DNA of 64,000 bases, from assembly GCF_027409185.1 (NCBI RefSeq), contig NC_084474.1:12455382-12519381 (forward strand), given 5' to 3'. Positions within the stretch are counted from its first letter, which is position 1. Each line of letters opens with the position of its first letter. The translations under genes were made by a program, and so were the position numbers. Source of the DNA: Cynocephalus volans (Eukaryota; Chordata; Mammalia; Dermoptera; Cynocephalidae). The notes under the pieces were generated by a model. The model was not told the DNA's origin. It searched no databases and worked only from the letters and a program-made list of their open reading frames with translations. Shown one piece after another: positions 1-11,819 of this stretch.

Positions 1-3000
1 TACATTTTCTGGTCCCTTAAGTGAATATAGTTGCTAAGAAGCAATATTTGCTAAAAACACAAATAATCCAATAAACAATAATTTTAATTTTCAGATCCAC
101 ATTTAATTCTTTTTAAATACATTGATTTTAATATTGGTCTGTGCTAACAGTTATCTATTTGAGGTGCAGACTACTGTCTCCTTAAGTAATGAATCATGAT
201 AGTTTAGAATAACAATTGAAATAGTTATGATAATGACTTTATCAAAGGACTCAAACTCCTTGGTGGAGGCAGGCAAGTTATAAAACTTTAAGAGAATAAG
301 GATAAAGTCCTTCAAGTCAGGCGTACTTTGTAATTGCTGTTGACATCCAGGCATGGTAAACAAATTAATCTTCAATATTATGTACTAAAAACTAAACATA
401 TAAGGAAATGTAAGCAATTCTGTCCCAAAATGTTCTATTCAAAAGAGATAGAAATAAAATGACAATTAAAAATATGAGAAAATTTTTAATTATGATATCT
501 TTGAAATAGCACAATGAATCAAATGATAAAGGTGTATACAAATTTCTTCATGTAAAATACAGTTATTAAAATATATTAAATTGGTAGTGAGGACAATAGC
601 AGCTGCCTAAATCTGAATCTCTACATTGATCCTTCAAAAATACAGATTGACAAATAGAACAAACAGAACTACGCAAAACTCATCCCCTCAGAATAATAAA
701 ACCTCTAAGAATACCCATTTCTAATTAACCATAAAAAAAAAAAAAACACTAAATCCCAGCAAAGCTCTCACACACTCTCACCCCAAGATTTTGTGGATGG
801 TATGTTTGGAAAATGTGTGTAGAAGGAAGGATATGAACATGGGAGGAGGTCCTAGAGTTGATCTATATAGTCTCTACCAGAAAATAAGATATACAGTAAT
901 TGTGAAGAAGACTATGTAAACTGACAAAGACTCCTTGTAGACTAGAGCACTGACTACAGGAAGCAGAGAGAAGTCATGAAAAGGAATCACTTTTAAGAGA
1001 GAACAAGATTTAAAAAAAAAAAAGAGAGAGAGAGAGAGAAGCATCTTTAAGAAATTGGGCAGTGAGAAAAAAAAAGAACAAAAGAGGGAAATTTTTTAGG
1101 GTCCTGCAACACAAAATGGGACCAGAAAGAACAAAAGACACACAATCTGCCCCCCATCAAAAGAAAGTCATCCATTAAAGAAACTGTACCTCACTACAAA
1201 AAGAGAAAAGGGTGTTCCCAAGCTAGGAATGTTATAAATCACTAAAATCCATAATATGAACAGATGAAAGCAGCCTACATTTATACAAAGCTACCATAAG
1301 AAAAAAACAGAAGATACAAATCAAAATATCTCAGGGGATGAAATTCCTTTCCCCAAAAAACAGCCATGAAAAATACAGAGTTGATGAAATTCAGAAAAGG
1401 AATAAAAGAAAAGGACAAAATGGTCTAAAAAATTAAAATTAAATTATCGTTACTCAAGAGAGAACAGATTCAAAAGTCTAAGAATTATGAACCAAGGATT
1501 CAATATCAGCCAAGGTGTCCTTCAAGTATGAAGACTACAGAAAAAAAAAAAAATTTAATGCAAAATTTAGACAATATCCTACCCTCAAGACCACCTTGAG
1601 AAATCCATTAGCAGATGAGCTTCATCCAATCAAGATACCCTTGGGAAAACTTCAGCAAAAAGACCAGTGGTAAAAATTTAATATAGCAAAACAAAGATAG
1701 GAATAGGTATAGAATAATAACATATAAATGTTGTGTTTTGACAAAGTATAAAAATGCGACTAAAAAATGAAAGAGAGGAAAAAAAAGAAAGTAGAATAAG
1801 CTCATCAATTGCTGCAAATCAATTGTATTAAAAATGACAAACCTGATTATTAATGAATAAGACAGGGGATTAATGGCATTACAAAGGTATAAGTACAAAG
1901 AAAACTAACAGAAGAAAAATAGAAACCTTCCTATAGGCCAAAAGATTTTTTTTTAAATGTGCAAACAAAACTGATCATGTAGAGAATAAAAAAGTACATT
2001 TAACATAATGCACACAGTAATCATAACATAACACAGTATGATAGAGTTGAGATCAAACCTCTTAGTAATAGTCCTATTAAAAGAAAAAGGTGTTATCTCA
2101 CAAAGCAAGACTCAAATCTACGCTGTATACAAGAGATACAATTAAAACAAAATGATTAACCTATAAAAGGGATGGGAAAATATACATAGGCAAATAGAAA
2201 CAAGGAACCATGTGTTACTATCCTAATATTAAAGTAGAATTTAAGTCAAAGTGCATTAAGTATAACAAGAAGGAAACTTTTTAATGTTAAATGCCACAAT
2301 TCAGTGTAGATACAACAATAATGAATATGTATGTACTAAATAACACAGCACCTTTATAAAATAGAAACTACAGAAGATACTAGTAGAAATAGTCAGAAAT
2401 TCATCTATAACAGATTTTAACATACCACTCTCAGTATAAGATTAAACAGACCAAATAAACAAATAAATAAATAAATAAAGGTTAGAAGACTTATAATCAA
2501 TAAGATAGAGCTCATGAATATATATAAAACTTTATACTCTATAATAAAGACTGTACCTTCTCACATACACTTGGTACATTTTAAAAACTGATCATATACT
2601 AATTAACAAAGAAAGCATCAGCAAATTCCATAAAGTTGAAATATTATTTTGAAACATGATGCAATAAAGTTAGAAACTACAAATGTGCTAGAAATAAAAA
2701 AACGTTTTAATGCATGTCTTCCAGAAAATTAAAAAAATAAATTAAACAACCCTTCATTGAATGGGAAAACAAAAACTGAATTATAGAAATTCTAAAAAGT
2801 AATGACAATAAAATCACAACATATCAAAAGGGATATATTTTAAGCAGTGACAAGAGGAAAATTCATATCTTTAAATACTTATATCTTCATAATAGAAGGA
2901 TGAAAGTAAATTATAATTGCCAGCTCAAAGTCCTAGAAAAAGAACAAAGTAAACAGAGAGTGGGCAAAGAAAATAACAAAGGCAAAAGCAGAAATTAAGG

Positions 3001-4595
3001 TAAAGAATAGAAAAACTATAGATACAATTAATAACAAAATCCAGATTCTCTGAAAAAAATTAGCAAAAGGGGAAGACACTTCTTAATCAAGAAAAATAGG
3101 AGAAAGTTAAGAAATAACGTAGGGGATATAATACTGAAATAGCGGGGGAAAACGTTAGAGTATAAGATTTAATCATAAGATTGAAGTCCTCTATAAAAAT
3201 AAATTTGAAATCTTCAATAAAATAATTTTCTAAGAAAATACAGATTTCCAAAATTGTTACCACTAGAGATAGAAAGCCTAAAATGACCAATTTTGTAGGA
3301 GAAATAGATAAGGCTATCAAAGAATAACTCCACCAAAAACATCAGGTTCAAACATATTCACAAGGGAATTCTACCAAGTCATCAAAGCCCTGATAGTCCC
3401 AATGCTACATAAATTGTTGCAGAGTATAGCAAATGAAGGAAAATCTCCAAATTCTTTTTATGAACAAGTATAACATTGATACCTAAACCAAATTAAAACA
3501 AAAAAAGAAATAAAATTATAAACCAATTTAATTTATGAACCCTGATGCAAAAATCCTGAAGAAAATAGAAAAGAAAATTCAATACCATATCAAGAAAATA
3601 ATATATCATGACCAAGTGGGATTGAATCCTTGAATGCAAGGTTGATTCAGTATTTAAATCCATTAATATAATTCACTATACTGATAGATCAGATGAGAAA
3701 AAAAAGTCACTGAGTTATCTCCACAGACGCTTAAAAAAAAAAATTGGAAAAGAAGTAAAATTATCTCTATTTTGCATATTATAAATTTATGATTGAATTT
3801 AATTTATAAAAGTAATTCAAATAAGAGAATTCACTAAGGTACCAAAATATAAAATTAATATACAGAGATCAATAGCTTTCATATACATAAACAAATGAGT
3901 TCAAAGATAAAATGGAAGAGAAACACTGTTTACAATAGCAATAAAGAAAATACTTAAGCATGAACTTAAAAAGAAATGTGCAAAATCTTTATGTGAAAAA
4001 CATTACATGAACATAAACATATACTTAAATAAATAAACACCGTTTGTTTTTGGACAGAAAAATTCAATATCACAAAGATGTCATTTCTCCCTCAGTTAAT
4101 TTATAAATTTAATGCAACTCAGTAAAAACGTCAACAAACTTTTTCATAGATCCAAATACGCTGATACAACATTTCATACTGTAAAATAGTATGCAAGAAT
4201 AGCTATGAAAATATTGAAGAAAAAAAAAAAACTACAAAGGGAATTAGCCATAAGATCCTCTATAATTAAAACTGGATAGTAGTAGGGCATTAACACACAG
4301 GCTTTCCAGAAGAATAGCACAGAAGGTCCAGAAATACCCTAGGTAGATAGGGAGGTTTAATGTAACAGGGAGCATCGCTAACCACTGACTTTTTAATAAA
4401 TGGTGCTAGCTGAACGGCCACTTGGCAAACACATAATTAGATAAATACCTAACACCACACACAAGCAGCAGCTCTAAACTAGTCAAATATCTAACTGTAA
4501 AAATGAAGTATACAAGTACTAGAAGAAAACATGGGTGAATTCTACTATAACGCAGGTGTAAGGAAAAGGTTTCTAACTACAATACAAAGCCCAGA

Positions 4596-4684
4596 TATTT
4601 TTTTTGGCTAGCTGGTAGAAGGTTCAAATCCTGGACCTTCATGTTATCAGCACCACACTCTAACCAACTGAGGTAACCAGCCAG
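4596..4684 (-). mobile_element. tRNA-Ile-derived SINE (CYN-type), minus strand
   Basis: A poly-T start is followed by GGTTCAAATCCTGGACCTTC, the reverse complement of the B box, then ATCAGCACCACACTC and TAACCAACTGAGGTAACCAG, the reverse complement of the A box region. It interrupts the old L1. The flanks (AAAGCCCAGAT / CAAGCCCCAAAT) may be a decayed target duplication. Confidence 0.85.
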
Positions 4685-4927
4685 CACCCCAAGCCCCAAA
4701 TTTTTAGAAAATTTTCTGATAAATTAGACTGCATAAAAATAATAAATTTTTTTAACATGCAAAAAACACCAAAGTCAAAAGGTAAATGATAAACCAGGAG
4801 AAAATATTTGCAACACATATCACAGATATTTCCCTAATATATAAAGAACTCTTAAAATGGGCAAAGGCATGAATAAATAATTCAAAAAAAAAATAATAAT
4901 AAAAACAGACTTTAAGAACATCAGAAG

Positions 4928-7900
4928 GCTTTTCTCAGCAAGATGGCTGACTAGAGGCAGCCAGCCCTCACCTCTAATGCAAAGAAAAGTCCAAAGCAAC
5001 AAGCAGATAGTCACCTGTAGAGTGTCCAGGAGAAAATGACAGAATCCAGAAAAACAGTGAGGAAAACCCCCCAAGATTTGGAAATTCGAGACAGCAACAT
5101 AGACAGGAGAGGCCCCAGTCAAGAACAGCATGGAGACTGGAGAGACCCTGCACTGCTGGAACAAGGTAGTTGGGGGTTCTGCAGCTGGTGTTCCTGCCAC
5201 AGACACCTGCAAATCAGGCTGCAAAGTAACCATACAGCCCTTGTGGACAGTGAGCTCAGTGTGGGGAGCTGCTAGGAACTCACATGACTGCATTTTTCCA
5301 GAGGGGAAGTACATGGTGAGTTCCCCCGATCCCATCAGTCCCGGACTGCTACTAGATATTCCCATTTTGACACAGGAGCCAGGGAATCTGAGTCCCACCC
5401 AACCCAGCAAGCCCAACCACCACTGCAGCAGAGAGTGATGGGGGAGTGCACTAGCTGCTTGGATCCATGCCCACCTTCCCCAGGAGCTCAGAGAACTGCT
5501 TGACCCAGCAGGCCCACCGGCCCCAGTGAAAGTATGCAGGGAGTGTGCACACCACAGGGATCCATGCCCACCTTCCCCAGGAGCTCAGAGTACCACCTAA
5601 CCCAGTGGGCCACCTACCCCAATGAAGAGCATGCAGAGAGTGCACAGGCCGCCTGGATACACACCTACCTTCCTTGGAAGCTCAGAGTTGCACCTGACCC
5701 AGCAGCCTGCCTACCCCAGCAGAGAGCACGTAGGGAGTGCACTGGCTGCCTAGATCCACACCCACCTTCCCCAGGAACTCAGAGTATTGCCTGGCCCAGG
5801 GGGCTGCCTGCCCCAACAGATAATGTTCAGGGAGTCCACAGGCCACACAGACCCATGACCACCTTCCCTGGGAGCTGAGAACCTCACCCAACTTAGCAGC
5901 CAGCCCCCCAACCCTTGCAGAGTATGTGAGTGAGTGCACAGGCCACCCGGATCCAAGACCACGTTCCCCAGAAGTTCAGAATCCTGATGACCCAGCAAGG
6001 ACTACCCACGACTACAGAGGTGTGGGGAGTGAGTGGTACTTACTAGCATGCTCACCCAGAACAAAACCTGTAACACCCAACTCAACTATGAATACAGAAC
6101 ACTTCAACAGGTAAGAGTCTCTCCATTCAAAAACTACTCCAAAAATGAAAAGAAGCAACTACATGACAAGATGCCCAGACATCAATGCAGAGATACAAGA
6201 AGCATGAAAAAAGAGAAACATGACACCCCCAAAAGAAGACAATAATTCTCCAATACCAGACCCCAAACAACAAGAAACCAGTGAAAAGCTTGAAGAGGAA
6301 TCCCAAATGGTAATCTTAAGGAAACTCAACATGATGCAAGAAAAAATAGAATAATGATGAAGTCAAAAAAACAATAGAGGACATGTCTGAGAAATTCAAC
6401 AAAGAGATAGAAACCATAAAAAAGAATCAAGCAGGAATCCAGGAACTGAAGTATTCATTCACTGAAATAAGAAATACTACTGAGTGCTTAAGCAACAGTC
6501 TAGAAGAGATGGAAGAAAGAAATTCTGAATTCCGCAGAAACACAAAGAATCATTAGAGACTGTTATGAACAACTATATGCCAACAAATTTGAAAACTTAA
6601 GAGGAAATGCATAAATTTCTGGACACATACTCTGAATCAAGAAGAAATAGAAAACCTCAACAGACCCATAATGAGTAACAAGATTCAATCAGTAATTAAC
6701 AGTCTCCTAACAAAGAAAATCCCAGGGACAGATGGCTTCACTGCTGAATTCTACCAAATTTTTAAAGAAGAATAAATACCAATTTTTCTCAAGCTATTTG
6801 AAAAATTTGACACAGAGGATATTCCCCCAAACTCATTCTATGAGGCAAGCATCACCCTGATACCAAAACCAAGAAACAACACAACACAAAAAGAAAACTA
6901 CATGCCAATATCCTTGATGAATTTAGATTCAAAAATTCTCAACAAAGTACTTGCAAAGAGAATCCAACAGCACATCAAAAAGATTATACACCATGATCAA
7001 GAGGGATTCATCCCAGGTATGCAAGGATGGTTCAACATATGCAAAACAATAAAACGTGATAAACCAAATCAACAAAATAAAAGATAAAACTATGCAATCA
7101 TCTCAAAAGATGCAGAGAAAGCATTTGATAAAATTCAACATCTCGTTATGGCAACAAGTCTCAACAAATCAGGTATAGAAGGAAAGTATCTCAACATAAT
7201 AAAAGCCGTATATGACAAAGCCACAGCTAACATCATCTTGAACAGGGAAAAGTGAACACTTTTCCTCTAAGAACAAGAACAAGACAGGGATTCCCCACTC
7301 TCGCCACTCCTACTTAACATAGCACTGGAAGTTCTAGCCAGAGCAATTAGACAAGAGAAAGAAATAAAGGGCATCCAAATTGGAAAAGAGGAAGTCAGAT
7401 TGTCCCTGTTTGCAGATGACATGATTTTATACATAGAAAAACCTAAAGACTCCACCAAAAAACTCTTAGAGCTGATAAACAAATTCAATAAAATTGAGGA
7501 TATAAAATCAATATACAAAAGGCAATAGCCTTTCTATACACCAATAACAAACTAGCAGAAAAAGAAATCAAGAAAGCAATCCTTTCTACTATGGCTACCA
7601 AAAAAAATAATATCTAGAAATAAATCTAACCAAGCAGGTGGTGAAAGATCCCTACAATGCAAACTACAAAACACTGATGAAAGAAATTAAAGAGGACACA
7701 AAAAAATGGAAAAATATTCCATGCTCATGGATTGGTAGAATTAACATTGTGAAAATGTCCATACTACCCAAAGTGATCTATAGGTTCAATGCAATCCCTA
7801 TCAAATTACCAATGACATTTCACAGAAGTAGAAAAATCAGTCCTAAAATTCATACAGAACAACAAAAATCCTCAAATAGCCAAAGCAATCCTGAGCAAAA

Positions 7901-9506
7901 AGAGGGTAAAGCAGGAAGCATTACACTAGCTGACTTCAAATTATAGTACAAAGCTACAGTCATCAAAACAGCACGGTACTGGCATAAAAACAGATGCATG
8001 GACCAACAGAACAGAACAGAAAGCCCAGAAATAAACTCATGTACTTACAGCCCATGGACCTTTGATAAAGGTCCTAAAAAAACATGCATTGGGGAAAGGA
8101 CAGCCTCTTCAAAAAATGGTGCTGGGAAAACTGGATATCCATATGTGGAAGAATGAAACCAGACCCCTATCTCTCACTATATACAAAAATCAACTCAAAA
8201 TGGATTAAAGACTTAAACAGAAGACTTGAATCTATAAAATTTCTAGAAGAAAGCACAGGGGAAATGCTCCAGGCCATAAGACTTGGCAAAGATTTTACAA
8301 ATAAGACCTCGAAAGCATAGGCAACAAAATTAAAAATAAACAAATGGGATTTTATCAAAGTAAAAAGCTTTTGTGCAGCAAAGGAAACAATGAACATAGC
8401 AAAGAGACAACCAACAGAAGGGAGAAAATATCACAAACTATGCATCAGCAAGGGGCTAAATGCTGCCATAATACACAAGGAACTTAAACAACTCAATAGC
8501 AAAAAAACAAATAACCCAATTAAAAAATAGGCAAGGGAGGCTCAACAGACATTTCTCAAAAGAAGACATACAAATGGCCAACAGGTATATGAGAAAATAC
8601 TCAACATCACTAATCATCAGGAAAATGAAAATCAAACCACACTGAGATAACATCTAACCCCAGTTAGAATGGCTATTATCAAAAAGACAGAAAATAACAA
8701 ATGCTGGCAAGGATGTGGAGAAAGGGGAAACTTTATACATTGTTTGTGGGACTGTAAATTAGTACAGCCATTATATAAAACAGTATGGAGGTTTCTCAAA
8801 CAACCACTGATAGAAATATCATATGACCCAGAAATCCCACTAATGGGTATATACCCAAAGAAATGTGAAACATCATGTTGAAGGGATACCTGTACTCCAA
8901 AAGCTCTGTATGGAACCGACCTCAATACCTATCAACAGATGATTAGATAAAGAAAATGTTGTACATATATACAATGAAATACCACTCAGCCATTAAAAAG
9001 AATGAAATTCTGCCATTCACAGCAACATGGATGAGCTCAGAGAAAATTATGTTAAGTGAAATAAGCCAGGCAAAGAAAGAGAAATACCTCATGTTCTCAG
9101 TCATATATGGGAGCTAAAAAAGAGAACAAAATAAAACAAACTAAATAAATAAATAAGTCGAACTATTAAAAGTAGAGAGAAGAACTATGGTTACTAGAGG
9201 CAAGAAAGGGAAGCGGGGAAGACAGATAATGAGAGACTGACTAATGGACACAAAAGAACAGTGAGATAGGAATAATAGCCCTATTGGTGTACAGTCAACC
9301 TAGGCCATCTATAATCAATAATGATTTAGTACTTGCAACCAAACTAGGAGAGATCAAATGTGCACATCACAAAGAAATGATTAAGTTTCACAATGATAAA
9401 TTACCCAGAATAGATCAGCATACATTGTATACATGGATTGAAATATAACTTTGGAACCCATAAATATGTACAATCAGTAAGTTTCAATAAAAAATTTTTT
9501 TTAAAA
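4928..9506 (+). mobile_element. Younger L1 with internal deletion, inserted in the old L1
   Basis: This 4.6-kb plus-strand L1 is flanked by a 14-nt target duplication that still matches at 12 of 14 positions (AAGAACATCAGAAG at 4914-4927, AAGAATATCTGAAG at 9507-9520). It opens with an L1-like 5' UTR start (CAAGATGGCTGACTAGAGGC), followed by a 97-bp tandem array. An ORF1 start region follows (around 6170-6540, with the AACACAATAATTCTCC-like segment). The sequence then jumps directly to the middle of ORF2 at about 6545, so the rest of ORF1, the endonuclease and the early linker are missing. Reverse transcriptase pieces follow, including FADD at 7409-7420 within a frame-broken ORF2, then the 3' UTR and a decayed A-rich tail. 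All frames carry stops, so it is not mobile. Confidence 0.88.
5364..5999 (+). repeat. 97-bp tandem repeat array in the L1 5' region
   Basis: Six landmarks (GGATCCATGCCCACCTTCCC and variants) occur at 5461, 5558, 5655, 5752, 5849 and 5949. The spacing is exactly 97 bp four times and then 100 bp. A more degenerate unit precedes the first landmark (5364-5460). Each unit contains CAGGAGCTCAGAG, ACCCAGCAGGCC and GGGAGTGCAC-type blocks. The array lies between the L1 5' start and ORF1, as promoter monomers do in rodent L1s. Open frames across it are artefacts of its GC content. Confidence 0.88.
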
Positions 9507-9999
9507 AAGAATATCTGAAGACATTCAATCTCAGATACCATCATGACTAGCAAAAATGTAACAGCTTGACAATGCCCACTGTTGACAAGCTTGCAGGGAA
9601 ACAGGCACTCTCATATATTGCTGGTGAGAATGCAAAATGGAACGTTTGGCGATATTTTAACAAAACTACATATGTATTTCCCTTTCACCCAGCAATTCCA
9701 TTTGTAAGAATTTACCATGAAGTATATACTCTGAATAATATGAAAATACATTTACACAAGATTATTTTTTGCTTTATAATTTCTAATTACAAAATATTGG
9801 AACTAATCACAAAGCCCATTACATCAGAGGCTGATAAAGTAAACTATGGTATGTCCCCTAATGGGGTACTGTGTAGCTGTCAAAAATATAATACAGGAGG
9901 CATATTTTGTTAACAGTGAAAGAAACGAAAAATAAGTGACTGCATATGGTTAAGATTTTTGTATAAAAAAGAGAGGGAAATAAGAAAATATACAAGTAC

Positions 10000-11490
10000 G
10001 ATACCTGCCTATTTTCACAAAAAGAAAAACAGTAAGGATAAACCAGAAACCAATGATACTGGTCACCTACAAGAGGAAGGTGGGAATGGGGCACAATGGA
10101 TAATGGGGTGGGATTAGTGACATTTCTCTGAGTATTCCTTTCTGTATAATTTTGACTTCCAAAAGCAAGTTAATGTTTTACATACTCAAAAATAATAAAA
10201 TAAAATACACAGGATGAGGCAGGAAAAACTGAAGTAGAATACAAACAGAAACAAATGATTCTTACAGTAATTCAAGAAAAATAACATAACCACTCAAATA
10301 AACCTGAACACAACACTCTGACTACATACTCTCTGTTTAAAAACAAAGAACTGCAAATACTGAAATCTAGGTTAAAAAAAAACAAACCTAAGACTGTCAC
10401 AGTCGTATGGGTCAGCAACTTTGAAACTGCTTTCTGTGTATTACAGGATAGAAGAAGAAAGTAAGCACACTGAAGATGGGAGACGCTCCCAGAAGAGGTA
10501 CACATAAGAAAGGGGAGACTAGAAGGAACCCTGTGGTGCTGAGCTGGAACAAAATGAGAGATGTTATTCTCATGGTTTTTAATTTATAGATGCATGTGTA
10601 TGTATTATAACTGAGGATATGTGCGTACGTGTTTTACATAAACATATTAAACCACGGTCTGCATGCCAACTCACAGCTCCCTCATTCTAGTTACAGTCCT
10701 TTACAATAATCAAGATACCCAAGGTTGAGAGAGACTGAGGTCATTCTAAGACAGGCCTGTTTAAGCCCAGGCTTGATATTGATCCTTCCCCACATTATGA
10801 CATCACGACATTCCTATAAAGGACATAACAACCCCCAGGTAGACAGCACCGTTCTTCCTAACCTTTGTATCCCCAATAATAGTTAGCACAGTGCTTGGTG
10901 AATAGTAGGCCATCAATGTTTTTTCCTTATAAACTGACAGAACAACATTCCCTAAGCACTCAGACTGATACTTTTCCTCATGTCTCTTGAGACATGCATA
11001 CAGGCCCTGGATTCAGCAGCTGGATGGCCTATTTCATAAGAACTGCTCTACACACCAACAATCTAAGCCTAGATTATACTCTGGTATAAATCACAACATT
11101 ATGAATAAAGAAGGCTCCTGTGCATTCAGGGACAACAAAGTAGTAAAACAGAAACTTTACACAACTGGAAAAATTTCAGATAATAAGCAAAACTGTTCTC
11201 AAAAGGAACAAAAGCACTGAACCCCCAGTGCTTAGCACCGGCCTAGAAAATATGGGCATAGAAATCTGTTGATTTACTGAAAGAGAAGAAGCCATATCAT
11301 CTATAAGTACATAGAGCATCCAGAAAGCCCCACGTGATTCACTAAACTTTGATGGTATTCAACAAAAAACTGAGGTATCTCATAAAAAAAATATATATAT
11401 CGATTATCTTGTATCCTGAAAAACAACAAAAAAAGCCTTGTGTGGGTATTTCCATCTTTAACACTATTAGCAATTACGACTCACATAATT
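10000..11490. other. ATP6V1H intronic sequence, little recognisable
   Basis: Apart from the L2 end at 10825-10925, this is AT-rich intron with no exon, RNA gene or clear repeat that I can name. Confidence 0.5.
10825..10925 (+). repeat. L2 3'-end fragment
   Basis: TATCCCCAATAATAGTTAGC, CAGTGCTTGGTGAATAGTAG and GCCATCAATG resemble the L2 terminal 'cccagcacagtgcctggcacatagtaggtgctcaataaat' pattern. Confidence 0.6.
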
Positions 11491-11510
11491 AAGAAAAATG
11501 TATTATTACA

Positions 11511-11600
11511 GCTCAGTTGGTTAGAGCACGGTGTTAAAGCACCAAGGTCAAGGGTTTTGGATCCCCAAACAGTCAGCCGCAAAAAAAAAAAAAAAAAAAA
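11511..11600 (+). mobile_element. tRNA-Ile-derived SINE (CYN-type) in ATP6V1H intron
   Basis: Plus-strand copy: GCTCAGTTGGTTAGAGCACG, CACCAAGGTCAAGGG, a B-box-like TTTTGGATCC, then a 20-nt A tail. It lacks the first few bases of the tRNA head. Target duplication ATGTATTATTACA is present before (11498-11510) and after (11601-11613) the element, with only A-rich differences, so the insertion is fairly recent. Confidence 0.92.
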
Positions 11601-11717
11601 ATGTATTATTACACTTTAGAGTCTTCTATAGGGCTACACGTGAAACCTAACAAAAAAATTGCTACTGTGAAGTACACAAAAAAATGAAGTCATCAAATGT
11701 ATTAAGAATGTACCTAC

Positions 11718-11807
11718 CTGCAACATATCATCAACCATAGTTAGTATGTACTGAACGGTTTGTTCTTTGGAGATATGAGTCATCAGATTTATAAATGTTT
11801 TAGCACA
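11718..11807 (-). CDS. ATP6V1H: ATP6V1H third coding exon
   Basis: This minus-strand exon is exactly 90 nt (30 codons), phase 0 at both ends. The acceptor is ...TTTTTCTAG and the donor is GTAGGTA. It reads CAKTFINLMTHISKEQ... and ends ...LTMVDDMLQ, which follows directly on the TEGSQ end of the previous exon in subunit H. The segment belongs to the helical (ARM/HEAT-like) N-terminal domain. I looked for the following exon (expected to begin ENHQRVS) between here and position 1 and could not see it. The next intron therefore probably runs out of the window, over at least 11.7 kb, and is largely filled by L1 sequence. No premature stop or frameshift is seen in any of the three exons, so the gene appears intact here. 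Confidence 0.95.
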
Positions 11808-11819
11808 CTAGAAAAAAAT

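Larger units (their letters stand above)
900..10000 (+). mobile_element. Old L1-type LINE, fragmented by later insertions
   Basis: Decayed plus-strand L1 sequence runs from about 0.9 kb. L1 ORF2-like stretches appear around 2100-2300 and 3340-3700 (the 'GFNP..QGWF'-like segment near 3610-3650) and near 4480-4580. After the insertions, the 3' portion resumes at 9521 (CTCTCATATATTGCTGGTG, typical of the L1 ORF2 C-terminal end) and fades by about 10.0-10.2 kb. It is split by a SINE (about 4596-4684) and by a younger L1 (4928-9506). No frame is intact. The limits at both ends are approximate, and the first part may be a HAL1-like relative. Confidence 0.75.

Noticed and set aside
4820-5998. 198-residue and other frames around the L1 5' region
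   Set aside because: They lie in the L1 5' UTR and its 97-bp tandem array, mostly antisense.
11511-11580. tRNA-Ile-like sequence that might be called a tRNA gene
   Set aside because: The head is truncated, the acceptor stem does not close and an A tail with target duplications follows, so it is a SINE.
1-11700. Search for the fourth ATP6V1H coding exon
   Set aside because: No minus-strand sequence encoding the expected ENHQRVS start with splice sites was seen; the area is mainly L1, so the exon is probably outside the window.
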